From the NCBI RefSeq assembly GCF_002272075.1, contig NZ_NPBJ01000021.1, positions 124,001 through 188,000 on the forward strand: a DNA stretch of 64,000 nt, given 5' to 3'. Under the pieces are notes generated by a model. It ran no database searches, was not told the origin of the DNA, and saw nothing but the letters and a program-made list of their open reading frames with translations. Both the position numbers and the translations under genes were made by a program. The DNA is from Terribacillus saccharophilus. GTDB lineage: Bacteria; Bacillota; Bacilli; Bacillales; Amphibacillaceae. Positions 54,820-63,427 of the stretch are shown here, piece by piece (the stretch's first letter is position 1; each line of letters opens with the position of its first letter).

Positions 54820-54999
54820 ATGAATAAACAAGAGCTGGAAACCAAACTGGCTGAATTGAAAATGACGTATGCAAGTGTGCAGGCAGACGCTGATAAACTG
54901 GCATCAAGCGGTGCAGGCGCAGCCCACATGGAAAAACAGCTTGAGGCGATGGAAATCGAGATAAAATCGCTTCGCCAGCAACTCCGGACACTGGAATAA
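54820..54999 (+). CDS. SE1832-family small coiled-coil protein
   Basis: The 59-residue protein begins MNKQELETKLAELKMTYASVQADADKL, then SSGAGAAHMEKQLEAME and a final charged helix EIEIKSLRQQLRTLE. It is almost entirely helical with heptad spacing, like the small conserved SE1832-type proteins of Firmicutes. Function unknown. GAGGTGATGAT stands before the ATG. The CNNM gene begins 125 nt downstream behind its own promoter. Confidence 0.75.
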   Translation: MNKQELETKLAELKMTYASVQADADKLASSGAGAAHMEKQLEAMEIEIKSLRQQLRTLE

Positions 55000-55039
55000 T
55001 TCCCAAGTTCCCGGATATACTACAATACATGCACTGTAT

Positions 55040-55068
55040 TTGGATTACACATAGAAAAAGCGTATAAT
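55040..55068 (+). promoter_or_regulatory. Sigma-A promoter for the CNNM/CBS gene
   Basis: TTGGAT (55040-55045), 17-bp spacer, perfect TATAAT (55063-55068). Confidence 0.8.
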
Positions 55069-55079
55069 GGATATAATGA

Positions 55080-55107
55080 AAACGCATTTTTTGCGTTTAT
55101 TTTTTTA
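55080..55107 (+). terminator. Leader hairpin with T-run before the CNNM/CBS gene
   Basis: AAACGCA / TGCGTTT stem with a 5-nt T loop, followed by ATTTTTTTAA, starting within a few bases of the predicted transcription start. Attenuator or 5'-end stabiliser. Confidence 0.45.
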
Positions 55108-55124
55108 AGGGAGAGAATTTATAC

Positions 55125-56456
55125 ATGAATAGTCCGGATGATCCTGGGAGTCCAGTTTTACTCCAACTCGTATTGATTGGTATTTTAACAGTACTAAATG
55201 CTTTTTTTGCTGCAGCGGAAATTGCATTGGTCTCACTGAATAAGAACCGCATTTCACAGCAAGCAGATGAAGGCGATAAGAAAGCAGCCTTGCTGCAAAA
55301 GCTTATTGCTGATCCGAGTAAGTTTATCGCTACGATCCAAGTAGGTATTACGCTGGCAGGATTCTTCTCAAGTGCCTCAGCTGCTACCGGACTTGCAAAT
55401 CGATTCGCTGGTGTATTGGGAGATATCCCTTACGCACAGCAAATTAGCGTTGTGGTCATCACTATCTTGCTGTCTTATGTAACACTTGTGTTCGGTGAAT
55501 TGTTCCCAAAAAGGGTTGCCCTTCAAAACGCGGAGAAGATTGCCAGATTCTCTGTCACACCGATACTATTTATCAGTAAAATCGCAATGCCATTCGTTAA
55601 ATTCCTTTCCTTCTCCACGAATGTACTTGTAAAAATCACTCGTGTAGGAAGTGATGCAGAAGCTGAGAAGGTCTCCAGGGAGGAGATTAAGCTTCTCGCT
55701 CAGACTGGACAGCAGGAAGGTATCTTGAATGCGGATGAGTTCGGCATGATCAAAGGGGTTTTTGACCTTGATGATAAGATAGCGCGCGAAATCATGACAC
55801 CGCGGACAGATACATTCACACTGAGCATTGATACCCCGGCAGAAGAGCTCGCAGATATTCTGCTGGAACAGAAGTACTCCAGAATTCCAGTCTACCAGAC
55901 AGACAGCGATACAATCGTTGGTATATTGAACATGAAGGATTATTTCAAAGCAGTACGGGAGTATGGATTCGATGGAGTCCGACTCGAAGCGATTTTACGC
56001 GAAGCACATTTTGTACCTGAGACAAAATACATTGATGATCTTCTAAAAGAATTGCAGCAGACACATAATCATCTTGCTATCCTGATCGATGAGTATGGCG
56101 GCTTCTCTGGTATCGTAACAATGGAAGACATGATTGAGGAAATTGTCGGAGATATAGATGATGAATACGATGAGATAGAAGGAGAACTTACCCGTATCGA
56201 TGACAATACGTATATGGCGAGCGGTTCCCTGCAGATCGATGAATTCAATGATTTCTTTGACACAGATATCGATGTTCCGAACTTCGATACGATTGCCGGC
56301 TTCATTCTAAGCCGCATTGGAACGATTCCAGATGAAGATGCCGATACAGTTGTGGAATATGAAAACATGCTCTTCACTGTAGAATCTGTACGGGATAATC
56401 GACTGGAAAAAATCAAAATTGAATTGAAACGCCCTCATAGTGAGGCAACTGTTTAA
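55125..56456 (+). CDS. CNNM/CorC-type transporter with CBS pair
   Basis: The 443-residue membrane protein has a CNNM domain (three to four helices, about 10-190, with FFAAAEIALVSLNKNRI and VFGELFPKRVALQ). A CBS pair follows (about 205-335; IMTPRTDTFTL, YSRIPVYQTDSDTIVGILN and DEYGGFSGIVTMEDMIEEIVGD). The C-terminal CorC_HlyC domain covers about 350-435. B. subtilis relatives (for example MpfA) export magnesium, with ATP-magnesium sensed by the CBS pair. Often annotated as hemolysin. It has its own promoter and terminator. Confidence 0.92.
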   Translation: MNSPDDPGSPVLLQLVLIGILTVLNAFFAAAEIALVSLNKNRISQQADEGDKKAALLQKLIADPSKFIATIQVGITLAGFFSSASAATGLANRFAGVLGDIPYAQQISVVVITILLSYVTLVFGELFPKRVALQNAEKIARFSVTPILFISKIAMPFVKFLSFSTNVLVKITRVGSDAEAEKVSREEIKLLAQTGQQEGILNADEFGMIKGVFDLDDKIAREIMTPRTDTFTLSIDTPAEELADILLEQKYSRIPVYQTDSDTIVGILNMKDYFKAVREYGFDGVRLEAILREAHFVPETKYIDDLLKELQQTHNHLAILIDEYGGFSGIVTMEDMIEEIVGDIDDEYDEIEGELTRIDDNTYMASGSLQIDEFNDFFDTDIDVPNFDTIAGFILSRIGTIPDEDADTVVEYENMLFTVESVRDNRLEKIKIELKRPHSEATV

Positions 56457-56497
56457 AATAAGAAACTGCCTGTTCCAATACAGGCAGTTTCTTATTT
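56456..56497 (+). terminator. Terminator after the CNNM/CBS gene
   Basis: Eighteen-bp perfect stem (AAATAAGAAACTGCCTGT / ACAGGCAGTTTCTTATTT) followed by T residues. Confidence 0.95.
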
Positions 56498-56571
56498 TTC
56501 CGACTAAAAAGCGATGAAGCACCTAATCATGTTATGCTGTACATAATGAGAAATAAGAAAGGATTTTGAAC

Positions 56572-58692
56572 GTGGAAGCTACAGCGCAGCAAATATTGAA
56601 GGATTATTACGGCTATGACACTTTCCGAAGAGGGCAAGCCGAAGTAATCGAGCATGTGATGAAAAATGAAAATACGTTAGCCATCATGCCGACTGGCGGA
56701 GGAAAATCCATCTGCTATCAAGTGCCAGCATTAATGCGCCAAGGAACTGCACTGATCATCTCTCCGCTTATTTCCTTGATGAAGGATCAGGTCGATGCGC
56801 TGACGGCGATGGATATACCTGCTGCTTATATAAACAGCACACTGGAAGCTGCCGAAATGGAATGGACGATGCAGCAAGCCGCACAAGGTGCCTTCACCTT
56901 CCTTTACGTGGCACCAGAACGACTGGAAAATACTCGTTTTCTGCAAATGGTTCGCCGCATTTCGATAAGCTTGATAGCTTTTGATGAGGCTCACTGTATT
57001 TCCCAGTGGGGTCATGATTTTCGTCCAAGCTATCGATCTGCTACCAGCATACTTGAAAAACTGACAGAGACACCTCCTGTAATGGCTTTAACCGCTACTG
57101 CAACGCCACAGGTAGCAGACGATATACAGAGACTATTGGATATCCAAGAAGACTTCACGACTCGCACAGGCTTTGCTCGTGATAATCTACGCTTTCAAGT
57201 AGTGAAAGGAGCAGGTAAAGAGCGCTACATCCTGGATTTCATTCAAAAGCGCAAGCAGGATACTGGTATCATCTATGCACCAACTCGGAAGCTAGTCGAT
57301 CAGCTTTCCTTGTTCCTGGACCGGCAAGGAGTCAAAACAGCCAAATACCACGCTGGTATGAGCGAGGCAGATCGTCAGGCAGCACAATCTTCCTTCATCC
57401 AAGATGAAGTCAGTGTTATGATCGCAACGAATGCTTTTGGAATGGGAATCGACAAAAGTAACGTGCGTTATGTACTGCACTATGCCTTGCCTATGAATAT
57501 GGAAGCCTATTATCAGGAAGCGGGACGTGCAGGTCGTGACGGAGAACCGAGTGACTGTGTTTTGCTCTTCTCAGGACAGGACGTACATTTACTGAAGTTC
57601 CTAATTGAAAATTCATCTTCCGATACACAAGCGGAATATCAGAAGCTGCAGCAAATGATGAATTACTGCCATACGCAGAGCTGCTTGCAGACGTATATGC
57701 TTCACTATTTTCAAGATCCTCATATACCGGAGGATTGCGGCAGATGCAGCAACTGTCTGAATGAATTCGAAAAAACAGATATGACGCGAGAAGCGCAAAT
57801 GGTACTTTCCTGTGTCAAACGAATGGATGAGCGCTTCGGTGCCGTATTGGTTGCAAAGGTACTTAAAGGATCCAAGGACAAACGAATCAAGCAATTCGGA
57901 CTCGAGAATCTTTCCACGTACGGCATCATGAGAAACCGAACAGAAAAAGATATAACACAATTCATCCATTATCTTTCAGCCGAAATGATCCTTGCACCAA
58001 CCGATGATAAATATCCTGTTCTGACACTTACAGATGAAGCTGTCCAAATTCTCAAAGGCGAAAAGAAAGTAATGATGCAGATTGCTAAAGCGACTGAGAC
58101 AGCCGAAGCAGACTATGATGAGGCATTATTCCAAGAATTACGGGAATTACGCAAGGAGATTGCTCAGGCAGAAGGGCTTCCTCCTTATGTCATCTTTTCG
58201 GATGCAACACTGAAGGAGCTATGCCGATACGTTCCGCATAGTCAAAGTGAGATGCTTGGAATTAAAGGTATCGGAGAAAGACGGATGGATCAGTATGGAG
58301 AGCAGTTCCTTGAAGTGCTAAAACAGCATGAACAGACAGCAACGGTTCCTAACCGTGATCAAAAGCCATTACTAGAGGAAAAGCAAGATACTCCAAGTCA
58401 TCTAATTAGCTTTGAAGCGTTTGAGAAAGGCAGTTCCATGGAAGAAATAGCGAAAGAGCGGGGCTTGACTCCGATGACTGTCAGCAATCATCTGTTCAAA
58501 GCCTATGCTGATGGAGAACCGCTCGATCTTCAGCAATTTTTCACAGCAGAGCAGGAGACAGCCGTTCTGGATGTACTGAAGCAGCATGATGAACTTCCAA
58601 AGCTTCGGGAAATCAAAGAAAAAATGGATGTAGCGTGCGACTATCATGCTATCCGCGCTGTACTCGTGCACCAAGGTATTTTAGAACAATAA
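56572..58692 (+). CDS. recQ: ATP-dependent DNA helicase RecQ
   Basis: 3'-5' helicase in recombination and repair. The 706-residue protein has two RecA-like domains (MPTGGGKSICYQ, ISPLISLMKDQ, FDEAHCISQWGHDFRP, TGFARDNLRF, AFGMGIDKSNVRYV, QEAGRAGRDG). The RQC zinc ligands are CHTQSC...CGRCSNC, followed by a winged helix, an HRDC domain (about 510-590) and a C-terminal HTH_40-type domain (about 620-706). That last domain marks the long Bacillaceae RecQ form. GTG at 56572 has AAAGGA 8 nt upstream; TTG at 56566 is too close. Confidence 0.95.
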   Translation: MEATAQQILKDYYGYDTFRRGQAEVIEHVMKNENTLAIMPTGGGKSICYQVPALMRQGTALIISPLISLMKDQVDALTAMDIPAAYINSTLEAAEMEWTMQQAAQGAFTFLYVAPERLENTRFLQMVRRISISLIAFDEAHCISQWGHDFRPSYRSATSILEKLTETPPVMALTATATPQVADDIQRLLDIQEDFTTRTGFARDNLRFQVVKGAGKERYILDFIQKRKQDTGIIYAPTRKLVDQLSLFLDRQGVKTAKYHAGMSEADRQAAQSSFIQDEVSVMIATNAFGMGIDKSNVRYVLHYALPMNMEAYYQEAGRAGRDGEPSDCVLLFSGQDVHLLKFLIENSSSDTQAEYQKLQQMMNYCHTQSCLQTYMLHYFQDPHIPEDCGRCSNCLNEFEKTDMTREAQMVLSCVKRMDERFGAVLVAKVLKGSKDKRIKQFGLENLSTYGIMRNRTEKDITQFIHYLSAEMILAPTDDKYPVLTLTDEAVQILKGEKKVMMQIAKATETAEADYDEALFQELRELRKEIAQAEGLPPYVIFSDATLKELCRYVPHSQSEMLGIKGIGERRMDQYGEQFLEVLKQHEQTATVPNRDQKPLLEEKQDTPSHLISFEAFEKGSSMEEIAKERGLTPMTVSNHLFKAYADGEPLDLQQFFTAEQETAVLDVLKQHDELPKLREIKEKMDVACDYHAIRAVLVHQGILEQ

Positions 58693-58735
58693 AAAAACCG
58701 CATTACTGGTTCAGTCCAGTAATGCAGTTTTTTTT
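58691..58735. terminator. Bidirectional terminator after recQ
   Basis: GCATTACTGG / CCAGTAATGC core (58700-58725) extended by A/T arms with T-runs on both strands. Confidence 0.9.
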
Positions 58736-58737
58736 AT

Positions 58738-59976
58738 TTAGTCGAACTTAATTGCCCAGCTACCGTCACGAAAAACGGGCTCGGATGAGTCATCTGCAAA
58801 AATACCATCAATGGATAGATCTGCTGATCCGATCATGAAATCAGTATGTGTCAGACTGTCGTTAACTCCATGCTTATCAAGCTCTTCCGCATTCATGGAA
58901 GCTCCGCCTTCCAGTGTAGTCGGATAAGCTTTTCCTAAAGCAACGTGACACGAAGCATTTTCATCATACAGTGTATTGTAGAAGATGAGACCAGACTGAG
59001 AAATTGGAGATTCATGCGGTACCAATGCAACTTCTCCAAGACGCAAAGCTCCCTCATCTGTTTCCAGCAAATGCTTCAATGTCTCCTGTCCTACCTCGGC
59101 TTTATAATCAACAACCTTTCCTTCCTTGAAGGTAAGTGTGAAGTTATCGATCGTATATCCATCATAAATTAATGGCTTTTTACTTGTAACAGTTCCATCA
59201 ACGTCGTATTTATGCGGCATCGTGAACACTTCCTCAGTTGGCATATTCGGATTGAATTCAGTGCCGCTTTCGGTAGTAGAAGAACCACCTTTCCAAATAT
59301 GACCTTCTGGTAAGCCAATCTTCAAATCGGTCCCTTCAGATTTAAAGTGAAGCTTTTTGTACCGTTTACCATTCAGAACGTCGCGGGCATTATGCAGCGT
59401 AGCATTATGCTCTTTCCACGCTTGAATCGGATCGTCCTGATCAACACGGACAATTTTGAAGATAGAGTCCCAAAGTAGCTTCGTTGCTTCCTCGGCTGAT
59501 TTCCCTGGGAAGATCTTCTGTGCCCAGGCGTCTGTCGGAATAGTTATAATCGTCCACGGAACGATATCGTTCATTGTATAATGGCGAAGATGCTGCAATG
59601 CTTGCGCAGTAGCTTTCGTTGCTTGCGCTACTTTGTTTCCATCCACATCTTTGAGAAGATCAGGGTCAGTGGAGCGGATCTGCAGAAGTGCTGCACCCTT
59701 TTTCATATAATAAGCACGCTGCTCTACAAGCCAATCAGGGATATCTGTGAGCACTTCCTCGGATTGATGCGTATATTTCAAAAGCATCAGGGTATCATCT
59801 GACCAATTGATATGTACCTCACTTGCGCCCAGTTCATAAGCACGCTTCGCAATCAAACGGACAAATTCCACACCATCAATCGGCGCCATGATAAGTAGTG
59901 GCTGATCCTTTTGAATATTTACACCTGTACGTAAGGCGATCTCTGCATATTTTTCTAATAATTTCTTATCTGGCAT
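58738..59976 (-). CDS. M29 family aminopeptidase (AmpS-like), copy 2
   Basis: The 412-residue paralog of the protein at 43663-44907, with the same motifs: NMPTEEVFTMPH, GEVALVPHESPISQSG, FYNTLYDENASCHVALG and NDSLTHTDFMIGSADLSIDG. Every metal ligand is conserved, so both copies should be active. ATG at 59976 has GAAGGA 9 nt upstream; a TTG 9 nt earlier is less likely. Convergent with recQ through a shared terminator. Two full-length copies 14 kb apart suggest an old duplication. Confidence 0.92.
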   Translation of the reverse strand: MPDKKLLEKYAEIALRTGVNIQKDQPLLIMAPIDGVEFVRLIAKRAYELGASEVHINWSDDTLMLLKYTHQSEEVLTDIPDWLVEQRAYYMKKGAALLQIRSTDPDLLKDVDGNKVAQATKATAQALQHLRHYTMNDIVPWTIITIPTDAWAQKIFPGKSAEEATKLLWDSIFKIVRVDQDDPIQAWKEHNATLHNARDVLNGKRYKKLHFKSEGTDLKIGLPEGHIWKGGSSTTESGTEFNPNMPTEEVFTMPHKYDVDGTVTSKKPLIYDGYTIDNFTLTFKEGKVVDYKAEVGQETLKHLLETDEGALRLGEVALVPHESPISQSGLIFYNTLYDENASCHVALGKAYPTTLEGGASMNAEELDKHGVNDSLTHTDFMIGSADLSIDGIFADDSSEPVFRDGSWAIKFD

Positions 59977-60063
59977 TGGAATCAATCCTTCCCGTCCTTG
60001 AATTCAGACTATTCTTCCATTCTAGTAAAGTATGCGCAAATTGGCACGAAATATGCCTCAGAT

Positions 60064-60189
60064 GTTGTCTAGCTTCAAAGACCAGAAACTGCGGCATAAG
60101 CGAGGAATCCCTGTGCGGGGAAGGACACCCACTCCGGGCTCCCTCTCTTATAGCCTCCGTTTCTAACCAGTCTTTTCCGCTTTTCTATT
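60064..60189. repeat. Hairpin-forming intergenic repeat, tandem copy B
   Basis: 126 bp from GTTGTCTAGCTTC to CCGCTTTTCTATT. Outer arms AAAGAC (60077-60082) and GTCTTT (60170-60175) pair; inner arms GAAAC/GTTTC and ATAAG/CTTAT pair. Confidence 0.9.
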
Positions 60190-60314
60190 GTTGTCTAGCT
60201 TCAAAGACCAGAAACTGGGCATAAGCGATGAATCCCTGTGCGAGGAAAAGCGCCTCACTCCGGGCTCCCTTACTTACCGCTTCGTTTCTAAACGGTTTCT
60301 TACACTTTTCTATT
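60190..60314. repeat. Hairpin-forming intergenic repeat, tandem copy C
   Basis: 125 bp directly following copy B with the same start (GTTGTCTAGCTTC) and end (CACTTTTCTATT). The outer arm on the right (GGTTTCTT) has drifted and no longer pairs fully with AAAGACC. Confidence 0.9.
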
Positions 60315-60439
60315 GTTGTCTAGCTGCGGTGACCAGAAACGGAGCGGTAAGTAATAAATCCCTGCGTGGGTTAAAGCGCCCACTCCGGGCTTTCTCACTT
60401 ACCGCTCCGTTTCTAGACGGTCACCTCCGCTTTTCTATT
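60315..60439. repeat. Hairpin-forming intergenic repeat, tandem copy D
   Basis: 125 bp. The best-preserved hairpin: a 17-bp perfect arm pair GAAACGGAGCGGTAAGT (60336-60352) / ACTTACCGCTCCGTTTC (60397-60413), plus GGTGACC (60328-60334) / GGTCACC (60419-60425). The right end contains the stop codon and last codons of the ABC-F gene. Confidence 0.92.
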
Positions 60440-62310
60440 TCTTCTACTAGCAAGGACAAGTCTTCCCAACGCTCCATCTTTTGTTCCAGTTGCTGTTCCA
60501 GCTCCTGCTGTTCGGTAAACAGTTCCTGGACACGCTCACTGTTACTGCCTGCCTCTGTTATCCCTTCGGCACATGCTTCCAGTCGCTCTTCCAGATCAGC
60601 AATTTCATCTTCTATTGAATTCCATTCCTGCTGTTCTTTGTAGGATAGCTTCTGTTTTTTCTTTTCTTTTCGCTCTTGAATTGGCTCTGGCTTTGTCTGC
60701 TGTAGTTTCGGTTGTTCCTGAACTTTTTCCCGGTACTCGCTATAGTTGCCATAGAACGTTGAGACCGCTCCTCCACCTTCGAAAAGGATTAGCTGGTCCA
60801 CTACGCGGTCAAGGAAATACCGGTCATGGGAAACCGTTATAACGACACCCGGATAGCTATCCAGATAATCTTCAAGAATGCCTAATGTTTCCGTATCCAA
60901 GTCATTGGTCGGTTCATCAAGAAATAAGACATTCGGCTCCTGCATCAGGACCCGCAGCAAATACAGTCTTTTTCTCTCTCCGCCAGACAAACGATGGATA
61001 TACGTATATTGATGATTCCGCGGGAATAGGAATTGCTCCAGCATCTGTTCTGCAGTAATGATGTTTCCATCAGCGGTATGGATGACCTCTGCTACTTCCT
61101 TAATATAATCAATGATGCGCAGCTGCTGGTCCATATCCTGCTGCAGCTGTGTATAATACCCCAGCTTAACAGTCTCTCCAGTCTCCACTTCCCCTGCTGT
61201 CGGCTGTACTCTGCCGGCAAGTGTATTCAAAAGAGATGTCTTCCCGCTTCCATTCGGACCGATAATACCGATACGATCACCTGGTTTGAAGAGGAAATCG
61301 AAGTGACTGAATAAGGGTTTATCATCGAATTGAACCGTTACGTCTCTTGCCTCCAGCACCTTCTTACCTAAACGGGCGGCTCCAACCTGGAGATCCAACT
61401 CGTTTTCCTGTGTCTGGAATTTGGTTTCTTTCATCTGTTCTACCCGCTGGATCCGTGCTTTTTGTTTGGTTGTCCGAGCTTTCGCTCCGCGGTGCAGCCA
61501 CGCAAGTTCCCGGCGCAATGTATTTTGATGCTTCTCCTGATCCAGAAGCGTCTGAGCTTTCCGCTCTGCTTTTTTCGTCAAATATGTTTCATAGTTTCCT
61601 TCATATCGATAAAGACTGCCCATCTCCAATTCAAAGATGTGGCTCGTTATCCGGTTCAGAAAATACCGATCATGTGTTACGAGCATGATAGCTCCAGGGT
61701 AGCTAGGTAAATAGCCTTCAAGCCATTCAATTGTCTCGTTATCCAGATGGTTTGTCGGCTCATCCAGCAGCAACAAATCAGCAGGCTGAATAAGTGCCTT
61801 CGCCAGCGCTACCCTCTTTCGCTGACCGCCTGATAGAGTATCGACAGAAGCCGTATAATAGTCGACCCCAAGCTTCGTCAGTATTGTTTTCGCTTGAGTA
61901 CTTGCATCCCATGCATCTTCTGCATCCATTTTAGCTTGAAGGGTAAACAGCCGATTTTGAGTCTTAGCGTTATCCGGCTCCTGCTCCAAGCTTGAGAGAG
62001 CTTCCTCATATGCACGAATTGTCTGCAGAATTGGACTAGTCCCGCTAAAAACCTCCTCCAGCACGGTTTTACCTGGAGTTAGTTCTGGCTCCTGAGCCAA
62101 ATAAGCCAGCTGAAATGTTTTGCTGTGGTCGATGTTTCCGCTATCTGAACTTTCGATACCAGCCAGGACCTTCAGCAATGTCGACTTACCAGTTCCATTG
62201 ACACCTACCAAACCGATTCTATCTCGGCTTTCAATATGGAATTCAATTTCCTGAAACAGCTGTTTATCTCCATATGTTTTTGTAAGATTCTCTACACTAA
62301 AAATTCGCAT
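60421..62310 (-). CDS. yfmR: ABC-F family ATPase (YfmR/Uup-like)
   Basis: Cytosolic twin-ATPase that acts on the ribosome; B. subtilis YfmR relieves stalling together with EF-P. The 629-residue protein has two ATP-binding domains: first GLVGVNGTGKSTLLK, signature DTLSGGQRKRVALAKAL, Walker B LLLLDEPTNHLD; second GIIGPNGSGKTSLLN, LSGGERKRLYLLR, VLFLDEPTNDLD. An interdomain linker with arm follows the first. The C-terminal charged coiled coil (about 540-629) is typical of Uup. ATG at 62310 has AAGGAGGAG upstream; a 33-codon upstream extension crosses a terminator and is rejected. The last codons lie in repeat copy D. Confidence 0.9.
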   Translation of the reverse strand: MRIFSVENLTKTYGDKQLFQEIEFHIESRDRIGLVGVNGTGKSTLLKVLAGIESSDSGNIDHSKTFQLAYLAQEPELTPGKTVLEEVFSGTSPILQTIRAYEEALSSLEQEPDNAKTQNRLFTLQAKMDAEDAWDASTQAKTILTKLGVDYYTASVDTLSGGQRKRVALAKALIQPADLLLLDEPTNHLDNETIEWLEGYLPSYPGAIMLVTHDRYFLNRITSHIFELEMGSLYRYEGNYETYLTKKAERKAQTLLDQEKHQNTLRRELAWLHRGAKARTTKQKARIQRVEQMKETKFQTQENELDLQVGAARLGKKVLEARDVTVQFDDKPLFSHFDFLFKPGDRIGIIGPNGSGKTSLLNTLAGRVQPTAGEVETGETVKLGYYTQLQQDMDQQLRIIDYIKEVAEVIHTADGNIITAEQMLEQFLFPRNHQYTYIHRLSGGERKRLYLLRVLMQEPNVLFLDEPTNDLDTETLGILEDYLDSYPGVVITVSHDRYFLDRVVDQLILFEGGGAVSTFYGNYSEYREKVQEQPKLQQTKPEPIQERKEKKKQKLSYKEQQEWNSIEDEIADLEERLEACAEGITEAGSNSERVQELFTEQQELEQQLEQKMERWEDLSLLVEEIEKRR

Positions 62311-62329
62311 GTGCTCCTCCTTCCCGGAC

Positions 62330-62365
62330 AAGGAAAAAGCCGCCCGTACAGGCGGCTTTTTCCTT
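62330..62365 (-). terminator. Terminator after pdxK
   Basis: AAGGAAAAAGCCGCC / GGCGGCTTTTTCCTT, 15-bp perfect stem with a 6-nt loop and T-run. Confidence 0.92.
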
Positions 62366-62377
62366 ATCCATCCCTGC

Positions 62378-63187
62378 TTATTGCTGTGGCATGGTCTTTC
62401 TGGCACCATGATTGACAGGGCCTACGTATTGATTAAGCTGGAATCCTCCGCGAATCGCTTCTGTAATGAATGTCTTCGCTTCATAAATTGCTTCTTTCAC
62501 ACTGCTGCCGTTAGCCAACAGTGCACAAATAGCTGCAGAACTTGTACAGCCAGCACCGTGCGTATAAGTCGTATCGACATTCTCACTTTCAAGAATTTCG
62601 AAGCTTTCTCCGTCATAAAGCACGTCAATCGCTTTATCTATTTCAAGCTTGCTGCCGCCTTTTACAAGGACATATTTTGCACCAAGCGCATGAATTTTCT
62701 GCGCAGCTTCTTTCATTTCTTCCACAGAATGAATCAATGGCATTTGGGCCAGTTTAGCAGCTTCGAACAAGTTCGGTGTGATGACAGTCGCAAGCGGGAC
62801 CAGTTTCTCCCGTAGACTAACTGTGTTTTCCGGCTGCAACTCTTCATCCGCACCTTTACATACCATAACCGGGTCAATGACTACATTCGGGATGTTGTTT
62901 TCTTTGATCATATTTGCAGCCAATTCGATGATTTCTGGAGAACCTAGCATTCCTGTTTTCACCGCATCAACACCAGCTCCTACTACAATCGTGTTCAGCT
63001 GTTCTTTCACTGTATTCACATCAACTGGGAATACATTATGATGCCAGTTATTAAAAGGATCCATTGCTACGATAGTCGTCACAGCAGACATTCCGTATAC
63101 GCCAAATTCCTGCATCGTCTTCAGATCCGCCTGGATACCAGCTCCGCCAGAGGAATCTGAGCCTGCAATTGTTAATGCTTTTTTCAT
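62378..63187 (-). CDS. pdxK: Pyridoxine/pyridoxal kinase of the ThiD fold
   Basis: Phosphorylates vitamin B6 forms (and possibly hydroxymethylpyrimidine). The 269-residue ribokinase-like protein has [52 protein letters not shown] and the anion-hole motif [12 protein letters not shown] with catalytic Cys/Asp-type loop GAGCT. That GAGCT loop, instead of GTGCT..., is typical of the ThiD-like PdxK of Firmicutes (B. subtilis YwdB). AAAGGGG lies about 8 nt before the ATG; a longer frame from 63229 is unsupported. Confidence 0.88.
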   Translation of the reverse strand: MKKALTIAGSDSSGGAGIQADLKTMQEFGVYGMSAVTTIVAMDPFNNWHHNVFPVDVNTVKEQLNTIVVGAGVDAVKTGMLGSPEIIELAANMIKENNIPNVVIDPVMVCKGADEELQPENTVSLREKLVPLATVITPNLFEAAKLAQMPLIHSVEEMKEAAQKIHALGAKYVLVKGGSKLEIDKAIDVLYDGESFEILESENVDTTYTHGAGCTSSAAICALLANGSSVKEAIYEAKTFITEAIRGGFQLNQYVGPVNHGARKTMPQQ

Positions 63188-63427
63188 GTCCGTTACCCCT
63201 TTTGCACACATGCTGTCATTTTTTATCACTGGTTGTATTATACTCCTTTTCCTCCATGTCTATCAACCAGCCAGCATAACTGCAAATTAGAAGAGTTAAC
63301 TTTGGCTGAATTCTGCTTTATATAAGGTTTTTCGTCAATATCCCCTCCTTTTACTGGAAAACTATGTTGGATATGTAATACAATGAATCTAGTTGTTTTT
63401 ACCTATTTTTTTAGGAGGTGTTCCCTG

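Noticed and set aside
59898-60643. Plus-strand open frames (108 and 151 codons) across the tandem repeats with a repeated Cys-Cys-Leu-Ala-Ser-Lys pattern
   Set aside because: They follow the 125-bp period of the DNA repeat, lack ribosome binding sites and run into antisense of yfmR; they are products of the repeat, not genes.
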